This document shows, in pieces, positions 26,501 to 37,115 of a DNA stretch of 64,000 nt. How positions within the stretch are numbered: the stretch's first letter is position 1; every line of letters begins with the position of its first letter. The DNA lies in assembly GCA_037013685.1 (NCBI GenBank), contig CM072898.1, forward strand, positions 2,108,001-2,172,000. The letters run 5' to 3'. Origin of the DNA: Acridotheres tristis (taxonomy: Eukaryota > Chordata > Aves > Passeriformes > Sturnidae). The position numbers were made by a program, and so were the translations under genes. The notes beneath the pieces are model-generated. The model saw only the letters and a program-made list of their open reading frames with translations. It made no database searches and was not told the DNA's origin.

Positions 26501-29500
26501 AAAAACTCGTGACCTGGATCCACCTTGGATTTGATTTGGGTGTAGCCCAGGTTCTTGCACTGCCCAAGGTGAATCCTTTCAATAAATTCCTAGTTTATCC
26601 CTTTTGCTCTGTCTAGTCTCCGTTCCAGGTTAGACTTTCCAGGCAACAACAGCAGCGATGAAAATGACTGACAATACCTGTCCCTGCCATCAGATTTAAC
26701 GTCAGCACAGCACAAGGGAACAAGCTGGGGGACTGCAAGGCCTAGCTATGCTCATCAATTTATTACATTTCACATTAACAAAAACTTAGCAAAGTTCATG
26801 GGGGTAACAGCACACAGGGCACAGCCTGCACCAGCTCCTGCCTGGATCCTCCACACCAGCTTGTTACTTTGTGCTCCAGAGACCCAGTTTCCCTTCTGCT
26901 TTCACAAATGAATCCTGTGTTTGCATGCCTGCATATTTCTTCTATTTAAATATGCACTTTGTTCTTAAAGATTTCATTAACCCATGAATAGATTAATTCT
27001 GATTTCAGTTATACAGATAGAAATTTAAAGGAACTCCTTCAAAACCAGCAGAGTCCTGTCTTTGGGAAGGCCAGGAGAGGTTTGTGCATGCAGGGCAGGA
27101 CACTCAGTGCTCATTTGACTGCTGGTTTTATACCCTCTGAAGTCTCTGAGACACCCAGCAGAACATCTGACTGCAGGGCTCAGGTTCTGTAACTCCTCAC
27201 CATGCAGCACACCAGCTCAACCCCTGGTGTAACTCCACAGAGGACAACAGGGTCACACTAAGGGTTATTCTAGCCAGGTCTATTATTAGGCTCATTTTCT
27301 AAAACAAAAGGGCTTGTTTTCTTTTCATTTAAGCTTACAGTGAAACTCTCATTGATTTCGCTGGAAGAGAGACCTGGCCCAACATACCAATACCCAAACC
27401 ACCTCCATTTATTTCAAGTGGAAGGAGGCAAGGAAATAATAAGGTCCAATGTATTTTTAAATCTTTAGATTTCACAAATGATCACAAGCATGTAGGTCAC
27501 AATACACACACAGAACGACACCTACGACAACCACCAGTAGGATCATTAAAATAATTAAGGTAGGCCTAGAGACAAAATAATTTCATAACACGCTTCTTCC
27601 AAAACAGATACCCCCTTGCTTCATAATCTAGGCAGTCTGTTTTATAAACTTCCTAAGTAGTTCATGAAATATCCCCCTAAGCAGACTAGGTCTACTTGCC
27701 ATTGCAGGGTCTTTATAAATCCAAAGTTTATGAATCAAAAGACAAACACCAGTGATGTGTGTTCAAAGACCAGCCAGGAAGGGGGATCAGCTCCAGCGGT
27801 GAGCTGTGACCTGGGGACACGATTTCCAGCACAAAGCCACTGAACCTGTGTCTTTACACAACTCCTCTGCATGCCAGGAGGGAGCTGCATGCACAGCACA
27901 TGAAGCAGCAATCAATAAAGGAGATCCCCCTTTGTTTTAAGTGTAAAGATGCTGCATTTCATTGTACAGCATCTTTACAGTACTTTACACCACACTGCTG
28001 AGCAGGAAAGAGCCTCCACCTGAAGCACCTAAAAGAGGCAGTTCCTTCCACAGCATCCTGTGGGAGTGGTTTCTCAAAATAAGCTGCTAATGCTTTTCCT
28101 CTCACCATCCCGAAACTGACTGCTGAAAAATACTTACACTGTGCTGCTGGTATCAAAGTGCCCTGTCAGGGAAGTGGTAAGCATAGGTAGCAACAAAAGA
28201 AATGACAAACCGACCTTGACCAATAAGAAACTGAGTGCTAAATGAAAAAAAAAAAAAAAAAAAAAGTTGAAATTTTTGTCTCCTTGTCTGCTGGCTTGTG
28301 TTTAGTAAAACAGACTAGTTTTCAACCTGTTGTAAGCAGGAAGGGTGGGAATTACTAATGTGGTCAGTATAACTCAGCTGGAGGCATGTTATCATTGCAG
28401 AACATGAAAGGGAAGAGCAGAAACCAAGGCAGGGTCAGCTGGGGTTTGGACCAAAGGACTGGACACACCATTCAATGTTCATCTTTTGGATGCCCTCAGA
28501 GGCCACAGGTGCCATCCCTCCTGCCCACAGCCTGGCTGCATGGACAGACCTGCTCTTCCTTCTGCCTAGCTGAGGCAAGGAAGCTGCCACCTGGGCAGGA
28601 ATGTGCAATTCCCTCAAATTCAGGCGTTCTGAACACCCTGTGCCAGGCACAGCACCACAACCACGTTATTTCTCTAAATCATCCCAGGGTTGATTTGCTG
28701 TCTGCTCCTCCACATAAGGAGCTGGTTTGCCCCTTCCCAGTCACTGTAACACCCACTTGTGCCTAGCACTCCACCCAGCCCAGGCCCATCACACAACCCA
28801 CCCATTTACAGTAAGATTTGCACTCCCAAAGCCTGAACTCTGCTTTCCTCTCCAGAGCCGTGGGCAGTTCCCAGCCTGTGGCTGTGCTGGGCAAGGCAGT
28901 GGCTACCAAGAGCAGGAGGGAGTAAACACCTTTATCACAGCAGACAGCTCAGCTCTGCTGGGGCTCCCGACATGCCAGGTAGTAGGAGATGCTGGACAGG
29001 TGGACACAAACAGGTCAGAAGAATCAGTTTTTATACAAATGCCTTTCTTCCTATCTCCCTAAATCAATGGGATGCAGGGTTAGGCTTACAGGGATTATTC
29101 TCCTTTACCACCAAAGCTACTGCTCCAGCTGTGCAACAACAGAGAGAACACGTGGAAATGTGCTACCACAGTGTGCTTCCTCCACGGGCTCTGACAGACC
29201 TGGACATCCAGGACTTTGTCCAGTTAGGGACACACAGAGACAGAGTACTTAACACCATCATTCCCAGCTGTAAATACATCCCTAATACAGATTATTTTTA
29301 TTTTCCATAGAGACCAAGCCGTGTATTCCTCCTCTGGCACCTGGGACAGGTGCAGCTCAAGCTGTAGCAGCTCTGGTCAGTCCTCCCCCTGCTCGGGAGC
29401 TGTGCTGGATGTGTCCTGGAGCTGTGCTGGATGTGTCCTGGAGCTGTGCTGGATGTGTCCAAGCAGCAACACTCAGTGCTGGAGGACACAACCCCTGTAG

Positions 29501-32500
29501 GGACAAACACTTCACACCTTTCCCAGAGCTTATCCAAGTGCTTCAAGGACTGGTGTGACCTTGGCCATGTAGCACCTGTAATGAACTGGCTCTGCAGATG
29601 GGGACAGACAGGTTCAGCTCACACCACCTGATACAGCAGACTGGCAAAGGGGACTCTTTGCTTGCTCCAACTCCTGCTTTACTAAATACAACGTCCACAG
29701 GCAAACTGGGGAGAAACAGAGGATGCAAAGGGGGAAGGGCCCTCCTTTGGGTTTTTATCTTATGGGTTCTGCTGGTCAAAGTTCCCTTAGAAACCAGAGA
29801 GATATCTGCTCAATGATCAGATAAGAAAAACTCAAAAGATTTCTCTCTGAATCTCAAGTGCACGATATGAATCCAAAAACTATGTTAATCTCTGTAAGAA
29901 TTTATATGTTAATTCAGAAAAAGCACTGCATATAACCAAAACCTCTGGGTTTTGGCTGCTTGTTCTCATCTGCAGCATACACCCAATTGCCTGGCAGAGG
30001 GCAGAGCCCCGGGGAGCCCTGGCAGGCTCAGCCCTGGCTGCAGAGCTGCCGTGACACTGCTCCTGCACCGTGCCCAGACTCTGCCTCTCAGAGCACTCCT
30101 AACCAGGGAAAATACCTGCTCCTACCTCTTCAGGTGCTTTGCTTAGAAGTCAGTGTACGGGTTAAGTTCACAATAGCTATTAAAATTAATGAGCTTTGTG
30201 CTGCAGCTCACAGGCAGGCACGTTTTGTAGTGCTTTGCTGGAACGTGGGGTGCTGGATCTGACTGGGAACTGCCTTTGGGGAACACGGGTTCCCAGGCTG
30301 GGATCGCCAGTGTCACCCCACAAACAGGGCACCCCACAGCTGGCTGGGTGGGAACAGGAGCCTTCCAGAGGCTGAAATGTGCCCCTGTGTCTTTCACCGA
30401 GCCTGAAAGAGCATGTGGGGGATGAGGAGGGGATTGGAGAGGGACCAGACCCTGCACAGCTGCTGGGTGGGTGACAGCATGGAGTGACAGGGGCATGGAG
30501 AGACCCGGACACACCTGAGCCAGGATGGATGTGACTGCAGGGGTGCAGAGCACAGGGCTGGCAGCAGGCTGGGCTGTCCCAGGAGAGCCAACACTGCTCC
30601 ACATGGGATCCTTCCCTCCTCACTGTGCTGTGCTTGCACAGCCACCAACACTCACTGCTGAGGAACACATCTGGCCTTCATCCCACTTAACCTGTCTTGA
30701 GCAGAGGCCTTGTTTAATCACTGATTTACACCCTAACTGCCAGCATGGGGTAAGTGACAAAATTTGCTAATTGGACATTGTCTTCAGGCAATAACCTCAA
30801 TAATACACAGATTTGATGGAAAATTAGCAAATAAATTATTAGAAGGCTGACACTGAATACATGAGCAAGATGTATAAGATGTTCACATTTCTGCTAAATG
30901 CAGGGAATTATACATCCTAAATACATCCAAATCAAGAATTCCCCTGCTCCCTCCCAAGGAGTGCAGAGTAGGGCACAGTACAGAGCCCTTCATATAAAAG
31001 GATGATGTGGAAAATGTGTCTTGTAGATCTCAGCAGGTGTGTCTGAGCTATGAAACCACTGGATACAGGAATCATGTTCCACCAGGGAAAACAGAGGGGT
31101 CCTCAAACCTGGAGCAGAGAATTCCCCTGAACTCAGTCCAGGCTGGTGTGGCTGCAGAGGAGGGGGGAGAAGCAGATCTCGGGTGTCAGTGCTGAGTTCC
31201 AACAGCCAGAGAGATGGAGGTGCTAGAGGAAAAGGTAGGGGAATTAAAACCCAAAGATACCTCGAGAGCAGCTAGCATCAGGTCACTTGGTAGGAGAGCT
31301 TGTCTAAGGGTGGGTCAGAAGAATGACAATGTGTTTTGGCAAGAAGCATTCAGAGAAGACACAGGCTTTAGGGGACTCCTTTGTCAATCATCAAAAAATT
31401 CCATGGGCTCAGAGGAAAGTGAGGCAGGGATATGCCTGGAAAACTACTGTCTTGTAGAGAGGTCATTAGCTCCTGAAACAAATAATAGAACCTGTGCTGG
31501 TTTTCCTTGGAGGGCACTGGCTGCAGAGATGGGGTGGTAGAATGGAGCACTGGGGTGGAGCACTGGGAGGGAACACTGGGATGGAACACTGGGATGGAGC
31601 ACTGGGGATGGAGCACTGGGATGGAGCACTGGGATGGAGCACTGGGATGGAACACTGGGATGGAGCACTGGGATGGAGCACTGGGGATGGAGCACTGGGA
31701 TGGAGCACTGGGGATGGAGCACTGGGATGGAGCACTGGGAGGGAACACTGGGATGGAGCACTGGGATGGAGCACTGGGATGGAGCACTGGGATGGAGCAC
31801 TGGGATGGAGCACTGGGATGGAGCACTGGGATGGAGCACTGGGATGGAGCACTGGGAGGGAACACTGGGATGGAGCACTGGGATGGAGCACTGGGAGGGA
31901 ACACTGAGATGGAGCACTGGGATGGAGCACTGGGAGGGAACACTGAGATGGAGCACTGGGATGGAGCACTGGGATGGAACACTGGGATGGAGCACTGGGA
32001 TGGAGCACTGGGAGGGAACACTGGGATGGAACACTGGGATGGAGCACTGGGATGGAGCACTGGGATGGAGCACTGGGATGGAACACTGGGTATGGAACAC
32101 TGGGAGGGAACACTGGGAGGGAGCACTGGGATGGAGCACTGGGATGGAACACTGGGATGGAGCACTGGGAGGGAACACTGGGATGGAACACTGGGATGGA
32201 GCACTGGGATGGAACACTGGGATGGAGCACTGGGATGGAGCACTGGGATGGAGCACTGGGATGGAGCACTGGGATGCCCAGAGCTGAGATCAGGAGGGGC
32301 TCAGTGCTGCCCTGCCTCAGTGCCCTGGGCCACAGGGCCAGGAGCTCCATCCCCCCGGGGGAAAGGCTGGGAGCACAGCTCCCAAACCCCAAGGGATGCA
32401 AACCATGGGGGAGCTCTCTGGGCTCTGTGCACCCTCACTGCTCCCACCTGCACAGCACAGCCGGCATGGAAATCATTCCTGCTCCTCTTTGTCACAAGGA

Positions 32501-35500
32501 ATGCCACAGACAGAATGAGCTTTTATAGCAAATGAAGCCTCTTTAACAGAGGGTTACACACAAACACAAACTAGCCAAGAATGGAAGGTAAATAAGATTT
32601 ACCTCGTATAGCAGAACAACCCAGAGAGAGCTCAGAGCAATTCTCTGAGATAAAAACACTGCTCAGGACTGTGGGAAGGACGGGTTTCTGATGAAAAATC
32701 TTGTTCTGCTTTCCAACAAAAATTCAAAGTGGTATCAAAATTTCCAGTAAAATTAAGAAGCTGGGGCTTGCCGTGGTCTACAGGGATTTGGAGGTTCTAC
32801 TTCTTTTCTGCTTGAAGTCAATGAGATGTCTGCCAGAGTTCAGTGGGAATAAGACTGGGGGATCTGGCAATGCCTTTGGGTATTCCTGAATGCATGTAAG
32901 GAGCTTGGACTTTGGGTGCAGGTTTGTTTTCTAAATGGAAGAACTATCTCGCTGCATTAGATAAATACAATTTGCAACTCACTTTGCAGATGTGCTAGAG
33001 GTTTTGCAGTCTTTACAATCTGTCATATAAATCCACATTCAAGTGTCAACGTGTGAAGGGGCTGCTTTAGAGGTCCTCTGGGTGAAAACAGGAATGAAAT
33101 TTCCAGAGCAAATGCTACAAAGATGAATTATTTCCCTACTTAGCCAGTTATTACAGAAATAAGATGTTGATGGTAAGAGTCACTAGAACTCAACAGTTTT
33201 TTTGGTTTTGTTTTGTTGGTTTTTTGGGTTTTTTTCTGTTTTTGTTTTTGGTTGTTGTTGTGTTTTTTGGGTTTTTTAGCTGTAATTCAGAACTATAAGA
33301 ATTGGGAGTTTAAGTAGGAGAATTTGCTGAAAACAAACTACTGAAACTGAGCCTCAGATCCAGGTAAGACAACATCAACCTCTCTGTACCTTCAAAGCTT
33401 GTCAACTTCAACAACAATTTTGGGTATGCATGGAAGAGGCCAAAAGTAGGTATAAGATGTGGGAATAATAATATTATTTGTGAGGTAATTTCTGAGACCA
33501 ACATCATTATACTGTAGTTGGTCACAATTTCTTTTTATGTTTCTCACTCCTCCTGCCTTTCACCCTCTGAAAGGCCAGCTTTTTTTTTTTCTTGTGTGTG
33601 ATTTAATTCAAAAAGCCAGCTGGAAAGGTGTGCAAGAATAGTGGGTGAGTGTGAGTGGCTCAGAAACCACCTTTGACAGAGGCTGTTTCACTGCTCAACT
33701 TTTCTCCTCTTAAGAGAATTTATGTAGGGCATAAAAGGGAAGGAGGACATCTACCCCTTTAATGGCTAATCTGGCACCCTTTACTTATGCAAATTTAATC
33801 AATGGACAAATGCTCTGATCACAGCAGCCGCACTAATAAAAACAACATCAAAGACTTTGTCAAAGTTGCTCTGAAACAACTCTGGGATCTCTGAAATGCA
33901 AGATTTGGCCTCTGGTTTCACATTAACAGCCATTCCCTAACTCGAGTAAGGTTTCCCGAACATTTCCTTTTCCTCCCCAAAGCAGAGCCAAGCACACACA
34001 GAACAGCCCAGCCAGCAGAGTGGGCAGAGCAGAGCCTGGGGATGCCAGGGGGAAATGTGCCCTGCTGCTGCTGTCAGGTGTGATCTGTGTCACTCCAGAG
34101 GGGTGGCTGCAGCAGGTACAGGCAGGAACTGCTCACACCTACACCTGCTCCTGCCGTGCCTGACCTGGCCAGCTGCTGGGAGCTCCTCCCTCTCACTGAA
34201 ACCAACATCAGCTCACTTTGCTCAGGACTCAATAGGACTGGACCTCCTTAAAATATCGAGGAAGTTGAAACATGACTCGGTGATTTATTTTGTCCTGTTT
34301 TCCATCAGCAGGTGATGTTTCTGTGTATGCACACCTGGGCTGTGTTTATACACATGCTCACAATCCACGTGTCCTTAAAAATCCAAGTACAGTATATGCT
34401 AAAAAGTCTACAAGCTCTTTGGGGTCTGGGAGCGCAGAGAAAGCAATAGAAATTGTAAAACAAATAAAAAGGAAGTTTATTCCCAAAGTTTTCAATTTCA
34501 GTGAGCACAAACTATTTTATGTGACTGCAGCTAAGATTTAGCAAAGCATTTCAGCACATGCTTATACCTTTTGCTGAAACACAATCTACAAATTTGTGTG
34601 ACTTCTTGGATTTGAAGCTTTTAAACTCACGCTCAAACCTAGAGTTTCAGACTGTCCAAAATAAATCCAGAAAGCACTGCACGCGGATGAGTGTGGCCAT
34701 GCCTCTCTGTGTGGCCTTACATGTCACCTCTGAGCAGCAGCCAGCAGTGCCCTGGCATTATTTCCAGAAGTTTTGCTCAGGAGAGCTATCTCCTTCCTCC
34801 TGCCCCATGAGAGACCCAGGAATCCTCTTCCAGCCAGTCTGTGCCACATGGAACATGCACACAGGGCAGGGAAGCAGCAGCAGGAGCTCCAACCATCCCA
34901 TGGGAATAACTCCAAGGACTTTGCCCCAGCCAGAGCAAGACAGACTTAACTGGGGCTTAAAACTAAGTATACTACACAGCACTGCAGAAAATACAATAAT
35001 ATTTTAAAAATAAATAGAAAGAAGATAATAAATTAAGATATAGCCTTCACCCAGTTTCGTAACGTATCAAGCAATATGTCCTACTTGGGATGCTGGTGAA
35101 GGGTTATCTTTTGCTATAAAAATAATGTCATCTACAGATTTCATCCTGAAAGCTCTCACTTCAGTGAGAACTGAAGTTAGAGCAGCTGAAAAAGCATTCA
35201 AGCCTTATGAGATAACACAGCAACATAAACAAAAGACAGTACACAGCAAAACATCAGGCAGCGTGTAAGCTCTCGAAAGTTTTGTACTTTCAAAATCTGA
35301 AGAAATATGCTTTTGTTATTTATCAAGAAGGAAAAAAAAGTATTTTGGTTCAGTACTCTATTCTCTTGAAATAAAATCTGTGAATTTATGTATATTCTCC
35401 CAAAGCTTCCATAACTGAAGCTTTTATTAAGTAAGTTTGATGTGGGGCATATTTTAAAAATAGCAGTGATATTTTAAAATGTGGAAACAGATGTGTCACT

Positions 35501-37115
35501 CTACTACTACTGCTGAATCTTCACTGTATTTTTTAATGCTATGAAGCATTTGTATGTTCCTCCATTATAAATGTCTCTTCACTAAACAGATTTCTTCTCT
35601 ATGATTAAAGTAGTACCACAAAGACATTATTAAACGCTGTCCAAAAAAATCACATTGTTTTGGTCTGACCATAAAATATAGATATTTTAATAATTGGGCT
35701 TTTTTCCATAGAGAATTTCAGCAGCTCTCTTTCCTTGGAATGAAATCACAGCCATATGCTTTATGATATTAGAAGCATTTCAAGGTGTCTCCATAAATGT
35801 CATTTATCGCTTGGGAAGCTGCCAAATCTGCAAAACCCCTTATTTCTTTTAAAAGAAAAATCTTCAGATGCAACTAGCTCTTTACACTGGTTGTCTTATC
35901 AAAAAAGAAAAAAAAAAAATCTCTCTTATGGAATACTGGCCAGGCAGGTAGCAAAACCTCTGGCAACAAAACCTGGGCTTTGGTTTGGTTTGGGGCCAAC
36001 AGGGCACCGGGCACCCTGGCCTGGCACAGCCACATCTGCCCTGCACTCACACTCACACTCACACTCACACTCACACTCACACTCACACTCACACTCAGCC
36101 TCTGGAACTCACCCTCTGCACCGTGAGCAGCCTCAATGACAAACAGATGAATTGGTTTAGTGACCATAACTGTGAATGAGAATCAGGCACCTTGATGCTT
36201 TAAGCCCTCCCAGAGCAGTGCCTTCCACGCTGCCCAGGATCCCTGCCCGGGATCCCCCATCCTCCAGGCAGCCCAGTACCCTGCAGGACTGGCAGCCAGG
36301 CAAACAATCCATACCCAGGTATCATCTCATGCCACATCTCTTCCTAATCTGGCATATCTGGAGTCTATCCTGAGATAACACTGCCTAGATCTACATCAAT
36401 CTTGCCACACATGTCACCAGCCTGTGCAGCACAAGGCACTACATTTAAACACAGAGGAATTTAATGCAGTCTGTAGCTGCAGCAGCCAGAGTGGGCCAGG
36501 CAGGCACTGCCCAAAGGAGTTGAGGCACACAGCTACCAGTGAGGTCAGGAGTCTGGCTGGCCAACAGAAGCATCCATTAGTCCCACAGCAGTAGAACCAT
36601 TCTTTCTCCTTGAGGAATCAAAAAAACCCAATTTTTCTCCCCTAAATCTGAAAGAAACAAGTTTCCTGGTACAGTTGGAAATAATCTAGGGCAGCACACC
36701 AACAGGTGCTTCAAACGTATCAGCAAAGCACAGAAGATGTTGAGAGAGAAAATGAATAGACTCTCTAAATAATATATAAATTGTACAGGCCTTTTTTCTG
36801 CAGAACCCTAGTGAAGTTACTGTATAAATCAGAAACTGAATTATTCATAAGTGGTGAATATATAATAAATCGTACTTTGCACTGAAATATTCCTCACAGG
36901 TACATGCAGGGAACAGAGCAGGCAGCGAGCCTGGCAGCACCAAGGTCTTACCTGGAGTCTGGGTACTTGGTCAGGGTAGCAAGGCTGCTGGTGTACATGT
37001 GTCCTCCTACATCGATGTGCACGGGAGCGTTGGACTTGGTGAGCTGAGCTGGGAGAGGAATTCCTTGAGCAGCCAGAGGAGAAACCGGGGACCGTGTTAG
37101 AGACAGACGGGACAT
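5245..37115 (-). CDS. KCTD15: KCTD15, BTB/POZ potassium-channel-tetramerisation-domain protein 15 (partial; three of the coding exons)
   Basis: The CDS is complement(join(5245-5550, 13012-13156, 36952-37115)), 615 bases or 205 codons with no stop. The frame carries through both junctions: the Arg55 codon is split 2+1, and the next junction is phase 0. The N-terminus [20 protein letters not shown], then [18 protein letters not shown] and [10 protein letters not shown], matches KCTD15 as I know it rather than the close paralogue KCTD1 (which has MSRPLITRSP, IGRLFDGTEP, DKSLIEE, NHDSTH). The BTB domain starts near residue 31 ([14 protein letters not shown]) and runs across both junctions to about residue 130. 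A conserved C-terminal module follows ([19 protein letters not shown]). In known vertebrates KCTD15 oligomerises through the BTB, binds and represses AP-2 (TFAP2A) and restrains neural-crest induction and Wnt signalling. The family's C-terminal sumoylation motif (IKQEPLD) would be in the missing last exon, beyond position 1. Identity is very secure; completeness is not. Confidence 0.97.
5551..13011. other. KCTD15 intron of 7.46 kb between coding exons 13012-13156 and 5245-5550
   Basis: Non-coding. The end next to the exon at 5550 is an unusually long polypyrimidine tract on the sense strand (5551-5600). Most of 5650-10900 is GC-moderate sequence with many CCAG/CTGC words and no recognised element. 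From 10900 to 11340 and 12380 to 13000 it is AT-rich and complex, the kind of sequence in which intronic enhancers occur. No other gene is supported. Confidence 0.7.
11180..11320. promoter_or_regulatory. enhancer-like AT-rich block in intron
   Basis: This complex, non-repetitive stretch holds closely spaced homeodomain- and SOX/TCF-like words (CTTTGATTATTG, CACTTTAATCATG, TTACACGATTT). It contrasts with the GC-moderate intron around it. This is a compositional judgement only; no conservation data are available. Confidence 0.2.
13012..13156 (-). CDS. KCTD15: KCTD15 middle BTB exon
   Basis: This 145-bp exon lies between the acceptor TTTTATTTCAG and the donor TTTAAG|GTAAGG on the minus strand. 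It completes the split Arg55 codon and encodes residues 56-103, from [10 protein letters not shown] through [20 protein letters not shown] to LLLPDDFK. This is the centre of the BTB domain: the [10 protein letters not shown] turn and the [10 protein letters not shown] helix are hallmarks of the KCTD1/KCTD15 pair. Tyr-Ile-Leu replaces the Tyr-Val-Leu that I recall from human, a conservative change. The exon stands alone between introns of 23.8 kb and 7.5 kb. Confidence 0.96.
13157..19604. other. large KCTD15 intron, left segment
   Basis: Non-coding. A (TCC)n run lies at 14327-14348. The block 14500-14660 is AT-rich and complex, with a TTTATAGCTAAATAAAA core. The rest is GC-moderate sequence with many short chance open frames on both strands, none with a recognisable domain or splice support. 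Confidence 0.65.
19605..20280. repeat. 18-20-bp minisatellite (GCAGAGATCCATGGGGATT)n
   Basis: About 676 bp of tandem repeat. The regular part (about 19825-20280) has units of 18, 19 or 20 bp that differ only in the number of G and T residues before the next CAGAGATCC. The left part (19605-19825) is older-looking, with longer units interrupted by CACCCACAGCCCATGG. Every unit carries AGAGATCCATGG. Units with TGCAGAG and TTACAGAG are interleaved, which suggests repeated unit shuffling. Open frames with repeating Ile-His-Gly-Asp or Asp-Pro-Trp-Gly are by-products of the stop-free unit. Confidence 0.95.
20281..23947. other. large KCTD15 intron segment
   Basis: GC-moderate from 20281 to 21000, then AT-rich and complex to about 23950 with scattered GC-moderate islands. 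No exon, repeat element or RNA gene was recognised. Confidence 0.6.
23948..24083. repeat. two-copy tandem duplication of about 65-70 bp
   Basis: The block beginning ACATCCCCAGT and running through GAACAGGAATGGTCCCAGTC and GGGTACTGATAAATCAG to CTGTTTACA occurs at 23948-24012 and again at 24013-24083. The copies differ by a 5-bp GCTGT insertion in the right copy and a single substitution, so the duplication is recent. Confidence 0.9.
24084..26301. other. large KCTD15 intron segment
   Basis: GC-moderate, non-coding sequence. No element, exon or RNA gene was recognised. Confidence 0.6.
26302..26650 (+). mobile_element. possible solo LTR of an endogenous retrovirus
   Basis: The segment starts TGTTAGGAAG and ends near TTTCCAGGCAACA, giving TG...CA termini with partly matching inverted ends. 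It carries an AATAAA polyadenylation signal at 26580-26585, followed within 30 bases by TCCCTTTTGCTCTGTC and TCTCCGTTCC, which looks like an R/U5 boundary. No flanking target-site duplication was found and no internal retroviral sequence accompanies it. It could instead be an unrelated sequence with a chance polyadenylation signal. Confidence 0.35.
28244..28265 (+). repeat. poly(A) tract
   Basis: An uninterrupted run of about 22 A residues follows GTGCTAAATG. It could be the tail of an old retroposed sequence, but nothing upstream is recognisable and no flanking duplication is evident. Confidence 0.85.
29397..29460. repeat. three tandem copies of a 22-bp unit
   Basis: The unit GAGCTGTGCTGGATGTGTCC plus TG is repeated three times almost without change. 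Confidence 0.92.
31540..32275. repeat. 13-bp minisatellite (GGGATGGAGCACT)n, about 56 copies
   Basis: The unit is GGGATGGAGCACT, with recurring variants GGGATGGAACACT and GGGAGGGAACACT, and a few 14-bp copies (GGGGATGG). The variants are interspersed rather than clustered, which suggests ongoing unequal exchange or conversion. Because 13 is not a multiple of three and the unit has no stop in any frame, several frames on both strands stay open across the array, with a 13-residue period (for example [13 protein letters not shown]). These are not genes. Confidence 0.96.
33197..33282. repeat. T/G low-complexity tract
   Basis: Runs of T5-T7 are separated by GG or G (TTTTTTGGTTTTGTTTTGTT). This is simple low-complexity sequence without a fixed unit. 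Confidence 0.9.
33740..33880. promoter_or_regulatory. candidate intronic enhancer with octamer and TCF/LEF-like sites
   Basis: The block contains a perfect POU octamer ATGCAAAT at 33787-33794, homeodomain-like TTTAATGGCTAATC, TTTAATCAATGG, and two TCF/LEF-like words in ACATCAAAGACTTTGTCAAAG (33845-33865, quoted with one base trimmed: CATCAAAGACTTTGTCAAAG). It is complex, non-repetitive and AT-rich. The site combination would suit a Wnt-responsive neural-plate-border gene, but function is inferred from motifs only. Confidence 0.3.
35152..35183. other. nested perfect hairpin with a GAGA tetraloop
   Basis: On the plus strand GCTCT (35152-35156) pairs with AGAGC (35179-35183). Inside a 2x2 internal loop, CTTCAGT (35159-35165) pairs with ACTGAAG (35170-35176) around a GAGA loop of GNRA form. 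A second, overlapping palindrome TCTCACT-TC-AGTGAGA occupies 35154-35169. On the KCTD15 sense strand the loop is TCTC. The role is unknown. Confidence 0.5.
36044..36097. repeat. (CACTCA)9 hexanucleotide microsatellite
   Basis: Nine uninterrupted copies of a 6-bp unit, about 850 bp from the KCTD15 donor at 36952 and on the intron side. Confidence 0.97.
36098..36951. other. large KCTD15 intron, donor-proximal end
   Basis: Non-coding sequence ending at the GTAAGA donor. No element was recognised. Confidence 0.6.

Larger units (their letters stand above)
26651..31539. other. large KCTD15 intron segment
   Basis: Non-coding. It contains an A22-like homopolymer near 28244-28265 and the small 22-bp triplication at 29397-29460. 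The rest is GC-moderate sequence without recognised elements. Confidence 0.6.
32276..36043. other. large KCTD15 intron segment
   Basis: Non-coding. It holds a T/G-rich low-complexity stretch (33197-33282), an enhancer-like block (33740-33880) and an AT-rich complex region (35040-35760) with a nested hairpin at 35152-35183. No exon was recognised. Confidence 0.6.

Noticed and set aside
31368..32535. Long open frames (217-342 codons) with repeating Glu-His-Trp-Asp-Gly or Pro-Ser-Gln-Cys-Ser
   Set aside because: They follow entirely from the stop-free 13-bp repeat, occur in several frames on both strands, and have no non-repeat domain, splice or promoter support.
36952..37115. Assignment to KCTD1 rather than KCTD15
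   Set aside because: All diagnostic positions checked ([38 protein letters not shown]) follow KCTD15.
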